From assembly GCA_028736075.1 (NCBI GenBank), contig CP117875.1, forward strand, positions 868,001 to 932,000: 64,000 nucleotides of DNA. The letters are read 5' to 3'. This document shows, one piece after another, positions 26,258 through 33,815 of the stretch. The notes below the pieces were generated by a model. The model was not told the DNA's origin. It was given only the letters and a program-made list of their open reading frames with translations, and ran no database searches. Position 1 is the stretch's first letter. The number at the start of each line of letters is the position of its first letter. The translations under genes were made by a program, and so were the position numbers. Source of the DNA: Chryseobacterium sp. KACC 21268. Its GTDB lineage: Bacteria > Bacteroidota > Bacteroidia > Flavobacteriales > Weeksellaceae.

Positions 26258-26286
26258 CATTATCAATTATTTAATCATTTAATTCT

Positions 26287-27771
26287 ATGAAAAATCTAAA
26301 ATTAGGAATTACAGCTTTGGCACTTACTGTTGCCTCTTCTGTTTTTGCGCAAACTACTACTAACCCTTGGGTTATAGGTGTAGGTGCTCATGGAGTGAAT
26401 CACGTTGCTCAAAGAAACACTTTCAGCAATACGTTCTCATTCAACAATTTTAAAGAAAACTTATTCGGTGTATCTAAGTATTCAATTACACCACCACTTT
26501 CCAAATTGACAGTTGCAAGAAGCCTTGGAAAAGGTTTGGTATTGGACTGGCAAACGACTGTTGGTAACGTTGATAACAAGAGATTTGCAATGGAGAAAGA
26601 GTTTTTCTTGATGACAGGTCTTGGTATTCAATTTAAAGGTGCAGGTCTACTTTGGGACGAAGAGTCTTGGTTTGATCCGTACTTGAGAGTTGGTGCTAAC
26701 TACTTAAGACATGATTATACAGGTCTTACTTTCCCTCAGACAGATACTAAGTCTGGAGAAGTTTATGGCGCTTATAACGAAGATGGAGACATTACAGGAA
26801 AAGCAAACCACTTTACAGTAAGTACTGGTGCTGGTATCAATTTCTGGGTTACTAAAAACTTCGGTTTAGGTGTACAAGGTGATTATGTTACTACTCCTGT
26901 AGATAAGTCTGGTATTGCTAACTTTTGGCAAGCTTCTGCATCTATCTTATTTAGATTCGGAAACACAGACAGAGATAAAGACGGAATTCCAGACAAAGAA
27001 GATGCTTGTCCAGATGTTCCAGGTTTACCAGAATTCCAAGGATGTCCTGACACAGATGGAGACGGTATTCCAGATAAAGACGATCAATGTCCAGATGTAG
27101 CAGGTCCTAAAGAAAATAACGGTTGTCCTTGGCCAGATACAGACGGAGACGGCGTATTAGACAAAGATGATGCTTGTGTTGACGTTCCTGGTCCAGCTGA
27201 AAACAAAGGTTGTCCTTGGCCAGATACAGACGGAGACGGAGTATTAGACAAAGATGATGCTTGTCCTACCGTATTCGGTCTTGCTCAATACCAAGGTTGT
27301 CCTAAACCAGCTACAGCTTACGCTGAAGAAGCTACTGGAGCTCTTACAAACATCTTGTTTGACTTCAATAAAGCAACTGTTAGAGCAGAATCTGCAGGTA
27401 AAATTGAACAAGCTGCTTCTATCCTTAACGGAGCGAAAGATGCTACTTTCTTAGTAACTGGTCACACAGATGCTAAAGGTGCTGAAGCTTATAACTTAAA
27501 ACTTTCTAGACAAAGAGCTGCTGCTGTAGTTGCTGCGTTGGAAGCAAAAGGAGTAAGTGCAGGTCAATTGAAATCAGTAGGAGTTGGAGAAAGAGACGCT
27601 AAAGTTTCTGAAAAAGCTTCTGATGCTGAAAGACAAGCTGATAGAAGAGTAGTAGTAGAAGCTGTAAACGGCGCTGCTTGGGATGCTCTTCAAAAATCAG
27701 ATCTTCCAGTAGTTGAGAAGAAAACTGTTAAGAAAGCTCCAGCTAAAAAAAGAGCTACTAAAAGAAAATAA
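26287..27771 (+). CDS. OmpA-family outer-membrane protein with TSP3 calcium-binding repeats
   Basis: 494 aa. Signal peptide (residues 1-21, ending VFAQ), then a beta-barrel domain to about 225, then four thrombospondin type 3-like repeats of the DxDGxxDxxDxC form (about 229-338), each ending in a GCP motif. Next comes an OmpA peptidoglycan-binding domain (about 348-460, with LFDFNKATVR and GHTDAKGAEAYNLKLSRQRA). It ends in a Lys/Ala-rich tail (KKTVKKAPAKKRATKRK) not usual in OmpA. Codon choice is strongly biased, as expected for an abundant protein. It anchors the outer membrane to peptidoglycan. Confidence 0.93.
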   Translation: MKNLKLGITALALTVASSVFAQTTTNPWVIGVGAHGVNHVAQRNTFSNTFSFNNFKENLFGVSKYSITPPLSKLTVARSLGKGLVLDWQTTVGNVDNKRFAMEKEFFLMTGLGIQFKGAGLLWDEESWFDPYLRVGANYLRHDYTGLTFPQTDTKSGEVYGAYNEDGDITGKANHFTVSTGAGINFWVTKNFGLGVQGDYVTTPVDKSGIANFWQASASILFRFGNTDRDKDGIPDKEDACPDVPGLPEFQGCPDTDGDGIPDKDDQCPDVAGPKENNGCPWPDTDGDGVLDKDDACVDVPGPAENKGCPWPDTDGDGVLDKDDACPTVFGLAQYQGCPKPATAYAEEATGALTNILFDFNKATVRAESAGKIEQAASILNGAKDATFLVTGHTDAKGAEAYNLKLSRQRAAAVVAALEAKGVSAGQLKSVGVGERDAKVSEKASDAERQADRRVVVEAVNGAAWDALQKSDLPVVEKKTVKKAPAKKRATKRK

Positions 27772-27793
27772 TTAATAATTATTTCTAAATATA

Positions 27794-27826
27794 AATACCT
27801 CCAATTTGATTGGAGGTATTTTTTTT
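27794..27826 (+). terminator. Terminator after ompA
   Basis: A 12-bp stem (27794-27805 with 27809-27820) and 3-nt loop are followed by eight T (27819-27826). Confidence 0.92.
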
Positions 27827-27841
27827 GTTTCTATATTTCAG

Positions 27842-27849
27842 TACTTTTG
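27842..27849 (+). promoter_or_regulatory. -7 promoter element for the yebC-like gene
   Basis: TACTTTTG matches TAnnTTTG, 21 nt before the ATG at 27871. Confidence 0.5.
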
Positions 27850-27870
27850 TAATATAAAATAAAACTTGTA

Positions 27871-28611
27871 ATGGGAAGAGCATTCGAATATAGAAAAGCC
27901 TCAAAAATGGCCAGATGGGACAAGATGGCCAAAACATTTTCCAAGATAGGAAAAGATATAGCCTTGGCAGTTAAAGCCGGCGGAACAGATCCAGAAGCCA
28001 ATCCAGCACTTAGACGATGCATCCAGAATGCAAAAGGTGCCAATATGCCAAAGGACAATGTCGAGAGAGCAATCAAAAAGGCAAGTGGCGCAGATGCCGA
28101 AAACTACGAAGAAGTAACATATGAAGGTTACGGACAAGGCGGCGTGGCATTCTTTGTAGAATGTACGACGAACAACACAACAAGAACCGTTGCCAACGTA
28201 AGAGCAATTTTCAACAAATTTGACGGCAATCTTGGGAAGAATGGAGAATTAGCTTTCATCTTCGATAGAAAAGGAATTTTCACTATCGAGAAGGCGCAGA
28301 TCAAAACCGAATGGGATGATTTCGAAATGGAAATGATCGATGGTGGTGCAGAGGAGATCGACCAGGACGAAACAGAAGTTTTGATCACAACAGCATTCGA
28401 AGATTTCGGAGCAATGTCTCACAAGCTTGACGACTTAAAAATCGAAGTAAAAAGTGCAGAACTACAAAGAATCCCGAACAACACAAAAGAGATGACGGAT
28501 GACCAGTTCAAAGCCAATATGAAGATGCTAGAACGTTTCGAAGAAGACGATGACGTTCAGAACGTTTTCCACAATATGGAATTCACAGAAGCGCAATTAG
28601 AAACGCTTTAA
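27871..28611 (+). CDS. YebC/PmpR family protein
   Basis: 246 aa, the standard length of the YebC family (TACO1 in mitochondria). The conserved N-terminal region RKASKMARWDKMAKTFSKIG (8-27) differs from the E. coli form but is typical of Bacteroidota. GGTDPEANPALRRCI and AKGANMPKDNVERAIKKASG follow. Members have been described as DNA-binding regulators and as translation factors for proline-rich stretches; which applies here is unknown. It is a single gene between two terminators. Confidence 0.93.
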   Translation: MGRAFEYRKASKMARWDKMAKTFSKIGKDIALAVKAGGTDPEANPALRRCIQNAKGANMPKDNVERAIKKASGADAENYEEVTYEGYGQGGVAFFVECTTNNTTRTVANVRAIFNKFDGNLGKNGELAFIFDRKGIFTIEKAQIKTEWDDFEMEMIDGGAEEIDQDETEVLITTAFEDFGAMSHKLDDLKIEVKSAELQRIPNNTKEMTDDQFKANMKMLERFEEDDDVQNVFHNMEFTEAQLETL

Positions 28612-28626
28612 CAAACAGATATCAAA

Positions 28627-28663
28627 TAAAAAATCCTGAAACATAAGTCTCAGGATTTTTTAT
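28627..28663. terminator. Bidirectional terminator between yebC-like gene and rpmA
   Basis: AAAATCCTGA (28630-28639) pairs with TCAGGATTTT, with a T run on both strands. It can serve the convergent rpmA transcript as well. Confidence 0.85.
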
Positions 28664-28683
28664 TTTTATAAAACGCTTTTTAA

Positions 28684-28941
28684 TTATGCGTTTGGTTCAA
28701 TAGATACAAATGATCTGTTGTTAGCTTTCTTTCTGAAAACAACTTTACCATCCACAAGAGCGTGCAAAGTGTGATCTTTACCCATCCCAACATTTTCACC
28801 TGGGTGATGCTGAGTACCTCTTTGTCTGATGATGATGTTACCAGCAATAGCGTCTTGTCCTCCGAAAATCTTCACGCCCAATCTTTTGGAATGAGATTCT
28901 CTACCGTTTTTGGAACTACCAACTCCTTTCTTATGTGCCAT
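28684..28941 (-). CDS. rpmA: 50S ribosomal protein L27
   Basis: 85 aa with the strongly conserved L27 sequence: [20 protein letters not shown] at the start, then GVKIFGGQ and [19 protein letters not shown]. The N-terminus reaches the peptidyl-transferase centre. There is no Firmicutes-type cleavable extension. It lies 25 nt downstream of rplU in the usual order. Confidence 0.98.
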   Translation of the reverse strand: MAHKKGVGSSKNGRESHSKRLGVKIFGGQDAIAGNIIIRQRGTQHHPGENVGMGKDHTLHALVDGKVVFRKKANNRSFVSIEPNA

Positions 28942-28966
28942 TTTATTTAAACTTTGTGGTTAAAAA

Positions 28967-29362
28967 TTATTCAGCAGATTCGCTGGTTTCTGTTACTTCA
29001 GCTTTAGCCGCTTTCTTAGGCGCCGCTTTTTTAGCTTCTTTTTTCTCAGAATCAAAACCAGTGATACCAGTTACGATGATTTGAGTAAGAGATTGTCTGT
29101 GACCGTTTTTCTTAGCATAACCTTTTCTTCTCTTCTTTTTGAAGATGATTACTTTGTCAGCTTGAACGTGGTCAAGAATTTCTACATCTACGGTAATACC
29201 GCTTACAGCCGGGGCACCAATTGTGATTGCGCCGTTTACAGTAAGAAGAACTTTATCAAAAGAAACTTTCGTCCCTTTGTCTCCTTTCAAACGGTTCACA
29301 AACAACTTTTGGTTTTGCTCAACTTTGTATTGAAGCCCTGCTATTTCTACAATTGCAAACAT
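28967..29362 (-). CDS. rplU: 50S ribosomal protein L21 with C-terminal extension
   Basis: 131 aa. The L21 core is recognisable from MFAIVEIAGLQYKVEQNQKL through the KVIIFKKKRRKGYAKKNGHRQ block to about residue 103. A further 25 or so residues form a Lys/Ala/Glu-rich tail (EKKEAKKAAPKKAAKAEVTE...), absent from E. coli L21 (103 aa). It binds 23S rRNA; the tail is probably exposed and flexible. A clear promoter lies upstream. Confidence 0.97.
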   Translation of the reverse strand: MFAIVEIAGLQYKVEQNQKLFVNRLKGDKGTKVSFDKVLLTVNGAITIGAPAVSGITVDVEILDHVQADKVIIFKKKRRKGYAKKNGHRQSLTQIIVTGITGFDSEKKEAKKAAPKKAAKAEVTETSESAE

Positions 29363-29391
29363 TGTTTATAAATTTTATATTATTCGAGGTG

Positions 29392-29423
29392 CAAAAGTAC
29401 ACTTTTTCTTTCTAAAACACAAA
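29392..29423 (-). promoter_or_regulatory. Promoter of rplU-rpmA with both -33 and -7 boxes
   Basis: On the minus strand a TTTG (29420-29423) is followed after 20 nt by TACTTTTG (29392-29399), the best full match to the Bacteroidota promoter in the window. It lies 30 nt before the rplU ATG. Confidence 0.7.
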
Positions 29424-29455
29424 CCCTTATCACAAACTTTTCAATAATAATTATT

Positions 29456-29545
29456 TGGGCAGCTTTATCCGCCTTCCGCTCCCAATCTTTTTGCCTATGC
29501 TTCTCCAGCCACAAAAAAGGATTTCCACTCAAGTCGGGCTGCAGA
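29456..29545 (+). repeat. Dispersed intergenic element, copy C
   Basis: Shares CTTTATCCGCCTTCCGCTCC and ACAAAAAAGGATTTCC plus CTCAAGTCGGGCTG with copy B on the other strand. It lies between the divergent rplU and GH3-like genes. Confidence 0.85.
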
Positions 29546-29785
29546 TTCTCCATCAAAACACGAGACTAGATAAAATCAAATTTATCCGTCTTTATATAAG
29601 TCTCAAATTTAATCTGCATAATTCGCCAAATCTGCGAGAAACCTCAAATTACTAATCTTTTTAGCGAAACGCCTTTGTGACCCTTACAACAGTTAGTATT
29701 TAAAAAAATCTTTTTGCGCTTTGTGTTCAAACCTACAATCTCAAAAAATCTAACTCCCAACATCTATTATATAAAAGAATACTTA
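29546..29785. other. Noncoding spacer with degenerate repeats
   Basis: About 240 nt of AT-rich DNA between copy C and the GH3 promoter. I see only short motifs such as AATCTGCATAATTCGC, AATCTGCGAGAAACC and CTTTTTGCGCTTTGTG, of a kind common as decayed intergenic repeats in Bacteroidota. There is no ORF with coding character and no terminator. Confidence 0.5.
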
Positions 29786-29793
29786 TAAATTTG
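29786..29793 (+). promoter_or_regulatory. -7 promoter element for the GH3-like gene
   Basis: TAAATTTG matches TAnnTTTG, 17 nt before the ATG at 29811. Confidence 0.5.
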
Positions 29794-29810
29794 ACAACCG
29801 AAAATTCTTA

Positions 29811-31316
29811 ATGATGTTGGATTTTATCAAGAAAAATATCGCGCTCATCTGGGCCAAAAAACATATCGCCAAAACAAAAGATTTCAAAACCAATGCGGTC
29901 AAAAATCAGGAAGAACTCCTGCTTTCACTTGTCAAAACAGCGGAGAAAACCTTGTTCGGAAGAGAACATCAATTCGAAACGATAAAGACTATTGAAGATT
30001 TCCGAAATAACGTTCCGATTGCAGATTACGAAGATTTGAAACCTTACATCGAGAAAGTCAAAAAGGGACAATCCAAAATCCTTTGGCCAGATTTGCCAGA
30101 ATATTTTGCGAAAACCTCAGGAACAACTTCCGGCGCCAAATATATTCCGATTTCAAAAGAAGCTATGCCTTATCAAATTGGCGGTGCTCAAAGTGCGCTT
30201 TTCCATTACATTGCCAAGAAAAACAATGCAGATTTCGTTGGTGGAAAAATGATTTTCCTGCAAGGTTCACCAGAATTGCAAGAAATCAACGGTATCAAAA
30301 ACGGAAGACTGTCTGGAATCGTGGCGCATCACATTCCGAATTATCTTCAGAAAAACAGATTGCCAAGCTGGGAAACCAACTGCATCGAGGATTGGGAAAC
30401 CAAAATCGATAAAATTGTAGAAGAAACCGAGAAAGAAAATATGACCTTGATTTCTGGGATTCCGCCCTGGTTGATAATGTACTTCGAAAAACTGATTGAC
30501 CGACACGGCAAAAAAATCACAGAGATTTTCCCAAATCTTCAATTAATCATCACTGGTGGCGTGAATTACGAACCTTACCGCGATAAGATGAACGAATTGC
30601 TGGGAAAACCTGTCGATATTGTTCAGACTTTTCCAGCGTCGGAAGGTTTCTTCGCGTTCCAAGATGACTATACTAAAGAAGGCTTGTTGCTGTTGACGAA
30701 TCACGGGATTTTTTATGAGTTTGTTCCTTTGGAAGAATTCGGAAAACCGAATGCCAAAAGATTGACGTTGAAAGATGTGGAACTCAATAAAGATTACGCC
30801 TTGATTTTGACGACCAATTCTGGACTTTGGGCATATTCCATTGGCGATGTGGTGAGATTCATTGATAAAAATCCTTACCGAATTTTGGTTTCTGGACGAA
30901 CGAAACATTTCACTTCCGCTTTTGGTGAACACGTGATTGCGTTTGAAGTGGAGGAGGCGTTGAAATCTACCGTTGAAAAATTCCCAGCACAAATCACAGA
31001 ATTCCACCTTGCACCACAAGTGAATCCTGCCGAAGGTTTGCCTTACCACGAATGGTTTATCGAGTTTGAAAAAGAGCCGGAAAATTTTGAAGCGTTCAAA
31101 TCTGAATTGGATTTGCAACTCAGAAAACGAAATACGTATTATGATGATTTGATTTCCGGAAGTATTCTGCAACCTTTGGTCATCACAAAATTGAAGAAAA
31201 ATGCCTTCCAGGATTATGCCAAATCGGAAGGGAAATTGGGCGGACAAAACAAGATTCCAAGGCTTGCAAATGATAGAAAAATTGCTTTATATTTGGAAAA
31301 ACTAATTTTACAATGA
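29811..31316 (+). CDS. GH3-family acyl-adenylate-forming enzyme
   Basis: 501 aa of the GH3 family, best known from plant hormone-amino acid synthetases. The AMP-binding P-loop-like FAKTSGTTSGAKYIPIS lies near residues 99-115. Further adenylation motifs are ITGGVNYEPY near 247-256, FPASEGFFAF near 270-279 and the YSIGDVVRFIDKNPYRILVSGRTKHF region near 343-368, cut here as YSIGDVVRF and SGRTKHF. Bacterial members have largely unknown substrates. It overlaps the next lipoprotein gene by 4 nt. A second ATG (29814) is equally possible. Confidence 0.88.
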   Translation: MMLDFIKKNIALIWAKKHIAKTKDFKTNAVKNQEELLLSLVKTAEKTLFGREHQFETIKTIEDFRNNVPIADYEDLKPYIEKVKKGQSKILWPDLPEYFAKTSGTTSGAKYIPISKEAMPYQIGGAQSALFHYIAKKNNADFVGGKMIFLQGSPELQEINGIKNGRLSGIVAHHIPNYLQKNRLPSWETNCIEDWETKIDKIVEETEKENMTLISGIPPWLIMYFEKLIDRHGKKITEIFPNLQLIITGGVNYEPYRDKMNELLGKPVDIVQTFPASEGFFAFQDDYTKEGLLLLTNHGIFYEFVPLEEFGKPNAKRLTLKDVELNKDYALILTTNSGLWAYSIGDVVRFIDKNPYRILVSGRTKHFTSAFGEHVIAFEVEEALKSTVEKFPAQITEFHLAPQVNPAEGLPYHEWFIEFEKEPENFEAFKSELDLQLRKRNTYYDDLISGSILQPLVITKLKKNAFQDYAKSEGKLGGQNKIPRLANDRKIALYLEKLILQ

Positions 31317-31678
31317 GAACTTTTTCTTTTCTGATTGCTTTGCTCATCCTTTTGCAATCTTGTACTACAACCATCTACAGAAGTACTTTGAACAAAGACA
31401 ATTTTTCCGCAGTTCAGACGGGAAAGAAATACACTTTTTACGAAAACGGTAAACCAAAATATAAAGCCAGAGTTTCATCTATGGATGAGAACAAGATTGT
31501 GGCAGTTGCAAACAGTCAAGAAGTGACGATTGCGAAGAATGATATCAGAGTGATTAAAAAGAATAATCCTGGTGGCACAACGGCGATTGTTGTAGGTTCA
31601 GTGGCTGGAATGACAGCGTTTGTTGCGTTGCTTGTTTCGCTGGTCAACAACAGTTCTCCCGAGTATTACTATTACTAA
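31313..31678 (+). CDS. Small lipoprotein with C-terminal hydrophobic segment
   Basis: 121 aa, starting within the GH3 stop codon (ATGA). A type II signal peptide ends in LLQSC (Cys17). The middle (about 27-85) looks beta-rich, then comes a Gly/Ala-rich hydrophobic stretch (about 88-110) and a Tyr-rich end (SPEYYYY). The lipobox predicts envelope attachment. I recognise no named family. Co-translation with the GH3-like enzyme suggests, but does not show, a shared role. Confidence 0.7.
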   Translation: MRTFSFLIALLILLQSCTTTIYRSTLNKDNFSAVQTGKKYTFYENGKPKYKARVSSMDENKIVAVANSQEVTIAKNDIRVIKKNNPGGTTAIVVGSVAGMTAFVALLVSLVNNSSPEYYYY

Positions 31679-31747
31679 GAATCTGAATATTAGAATTTGG
31701 AAATGTCAATAGATGTTACCGAATCTTCAATAGACCGACCAATCCCA

Positions 31748-31863
31748 TAGCCCCGATAGGAACGGCATCCTTTTTTGTCATTGCGATTGTTGAATCGTTC
31801 AATGCTGTACTAATGTCGTTCGCAATGACAAAAAAGATATAGTGGATAGCGGGATTAAGCTCC
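31748..31863 (-). repeat. Dispersed intergenic element, copy D, with internal inverted repeat
   Basis: On the minus strand it starts GGAGCTTAATCCCGC, and it ends CAAAAAAGGATGCCGTTCC then TATCGGGGCTA, aligning end to end with copies B and C. Inside, a perfect 16-bp inverted repeat (31771-31786 with 31820-31835, TTTTTTGTCATTGCGA) encloses 33 nt, so the transcript could form a long hairpin. Confidence 0.8.
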
Positions 31864-31923
31864 TAAAAATCCATCTTTCCAAATTATTTCCCGAAAATCG
31901 AATGCCAGTTGAGAGCTATCAAC

Positions 31924-31931
31924 TATTTTTG
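31924..31931 (+). promoter_or_regulatory. -7 promoter element touching the MFS start codon
   Basis: TATTTTTG matches TAnnTTTG and ends 4 nt before the ATG at 31936. It also argues for that start over an in-frame ATG at 31909, which lies upstream of it. Confidence 0.5.
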
Positions 31932-31935
31932 CATA

Positions 31936-33171
31936 ATGGTTTCATTCACACCGCTTCGGGTTTTAAAAAATATAGAATTTCGTCATCTTCTCACAGGTAG
32001 ATTTTTCCTAATCATCGCATTCCGGATGCTGGCGACTTTGCTCGGCTGGTGGGTTTATCAATTGACAAAAGACCCATTTTCCATTGGATTGATTGGACTT
32101 TCGGAGGTGATTCCTGCGGTTTCTTGCGCACTTTATGCTGGTCACGTTATCGATATGAATGAGAAAAAACGACTGCTTTTGATTTGCAATTATGCGTATG
32201 TGGTTCTCATCAGTTTGCTTTTGATTCCGGCTTTTCTTGGTCATAAATTACATTTTACAGGACACGAAATCACTTATTTTATTTATGCTGTCATTTTCTT
32301 TACGGGGATTTGTCGTTCGTTTTTGGGTCCGCTGGTTCCAAGTATGATTCCAAGAATTGTGAAGCAGGAAAATCTGCCTTACGCGGTGACGCTCAATCAG
32401 GCGACTTTTTTGATTGCATCGGTTTCTGGTCACGCTTTGGGAGGGTTTTTGATTGCTTTGATTACGATAAAATGGACTTTGGTGGTGATTGTGAGTTGTA
32501 TGGTTTTGTCGTCGCTGTTTTTCTGGACGATTAACAAACAATTCTCTGAGAATACGAAAAAAGACGTGAAAGTTTTTGAAAGTATGAAGGAAGGTTTGGC
32601 TTACATTTATAAAACGAAGGAAATCTTGGGCGCGCAAATGTTGGATATGTTTGCGGTGCTTTTTGGTGGCGCAGTGGCGATGATTCCTGTTTTTGCGAGT
32701 GATATTCTGAAGGTTGGTTCCGAAGGTTTTGGACTGCTGAACGCGGCGTCGGATATTGGCTCGATGATTATTATCATTACGCTTTCTTTGGTTCCGCTTC
32801 GTAAAAATCAAGGTAAAATATTGCTTTTTGTGGCGACTGGTTTTGGGCTTTGTATCATTGGATTTGGATTGTCGAAAATGTATTGGTTGTCTTTTGCGTT
32901 TCTCGTTTTAAGCGGAATGTTGGACGGAATCAGCGTTGTGATTCGAGGAACGATTGTTCAGTTGAAAACGCCTGAGGAAATCCGTGGACGTGTTTTGAGC
33001 GTGAATTCGATTTTCATAATGTCAAGTAATGAGCTTGGACAATTTGAAAGTGGCTTGACGGCGAAACTGATGGGCGTTGTGCGTTCTGTGGTTTTCGGTG
33101 GGACGATGACGGTTTTGACAGCGTTGTTTATTGGCGCAACTTCTAAGAAGCTGAGGAAGATGCAGTATTAG
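31936..33171 (+). CDS. MFS transporter
   Basis: 411 aa from 31936 (MVSFTPLRVLKNIEFRHLLTGR), with about 12 hydrophobic helices. The order of segments, an FFTGICRSFLGPLVPSMIPR stretch near residues 113-132 and a late GMLDGISVVIRGTIVQL block resemble the enterobactin-exporter-like (EntS) or TetA-related MFS-3 group. Substrate is unknown. No siderophore genes are near. Start choice is set by the promoter-like element between the two candidate ATGs. Confidence 0.85.
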   Translation: MVSFTPLRVLKNIEFRHLLTGRFFLIIAFRMLATLLGWWVYQLTKDPFSIGLIGLSEVIPAVSCALYAGHVIDMNEKKRLLLICNYAYVVLISLLLIPAFLGHKLHFTGHEITYFIYAVIFFTGICRSFLGPLVPSMIPRIVKQENLPYAVTLNQATFLIASVSGHALGGFLIALITIKWTLVVIVSCMVLSSLFFWTINKQFSENTKKDVKVFESMKEGLAYIYKTKEILGAQMLDMFAVLFGGAVAMIPVFASDILKVGSEGFGLLNAASDIGSMIIIITLSLVPLRKNQGKILLFVATGFGLCIIGFGLSKMYWLSFAFLVLSGMLDGISVVIRGTIVQLKTPEEIRGRVLSVNSIFIMSSNELGQFESGLTAKLMGVVRSVVFGGTMTVLTALFIGATSKKLRKMQY

Positions 33172-33209
33172 ATTGCTTTTGGCTTTAAATGCTTTAAATT
33201 GGATTTATA

Positions 33210-33776
33210 ATGAAGAGAGTTTTCATTTTTATTAAATCGATTTTTGTCATTCTGATGGTTTGGTTTTTGGCACATTCAATTTATATCACCATTGATGGAT
33301 TGAATGATAAAAAAACAAACGCAGATGTTGCAATTGTTCTTGGAAATAAGGTGAATGAAGATGGAACTTTGTCCGAAAGATTGGAAGCTCGGCTTGATAA
33401 AAGCTTGGAACTATTCAATCAAAAAAGAGTTAGAACAATTATCGTCAGCGGTGGTTTGGGAAAAGAAGGCTTTTGGGAAGGAAAGAAAATGAAGGAATAT
33501 TTAGTTGAAAATAAAATTCCAACCGAGAAAATATTAGTTGATAATTTCGGAAATGATACGGAGAAAACGGTTGAGAATTCGATTAGAATGATGGATAGTT
33601 TGAATTTCAAAAGTGCGATTTCGGTTTCTCAATATTTTCATCAGACCAGAACCAAGAAATTATTCAGAAAGAAAGGATTTGAGAATATTGAAAGTGCAAG
33701 TCCGGATTATTTTGAGTTGAGGGATTTCTACTCCATTTTTCGGGAGTTTGTGGCTTATTATAAAGAAGCGATTTAA
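33210..33776 (+). CDS. YdcF / DUF218 family protein
   Basis: 188 aa with an N-terminal hydrophobic anchor (about 4-27) and a DUF218 domain. The typical ADVAIVLGNKVNEDGTLSERLEARLD opening lies near residues 38-63, cut here as AIVLGNKV and SERLEARLD. TIIVSGG near 76-82, KILVDNFGNDTEKTVEN near 106-122 and SVSQYFHQTRTKKLF near 138-152 follow. Relatives include SanA and YdcF, linked to envelope permeability or S-adenosylmethionine binding, but no reaction is firm. A terminator follows. Confidence 0.85.
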   Translation: MKRVFIFIKSIFVILMVWFLAHSIYITIDGLNDKKTNADVAIVLGNKVNEDGTLSERLEARLDKSLELFNQKRVRTIIVSGGLGKEGFWEGKKMKEYLVENKIPTEKILVDNFGNDTEKTVENSIRMMDSLNFKSAISVSQYFHQTRTKKLFRKKGFENIESASPDYFELRDFYSIFREFVAYYKEAI

Positions 33777-33786
33777 TTGAAATAAA

Positions 33787-33815
33787 AAAGGAAGCAAAAT
33801 CTGCTTCCTTTAATT
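33787..33815. terminator. Terminator between the YdcF-like gene and glmM
   Basis: A 10-bp stem AAAGGAAGCA (33787-33796) pairs with TGCTTCCTTT (33802-33811). The plus strand continues TTTAATTTT, and the minus strand reads a T run from AAAAAA, so it fits both convergent genes. Confidence 0.8.

Noticed and set aside
30543-31247. 234-codon minus-strand ORF opposite the GH3-like gene
   Set aside because: Phe/Arg/Gln-rich antisense frame; the plus-strand gene has clear adenylation motifs.
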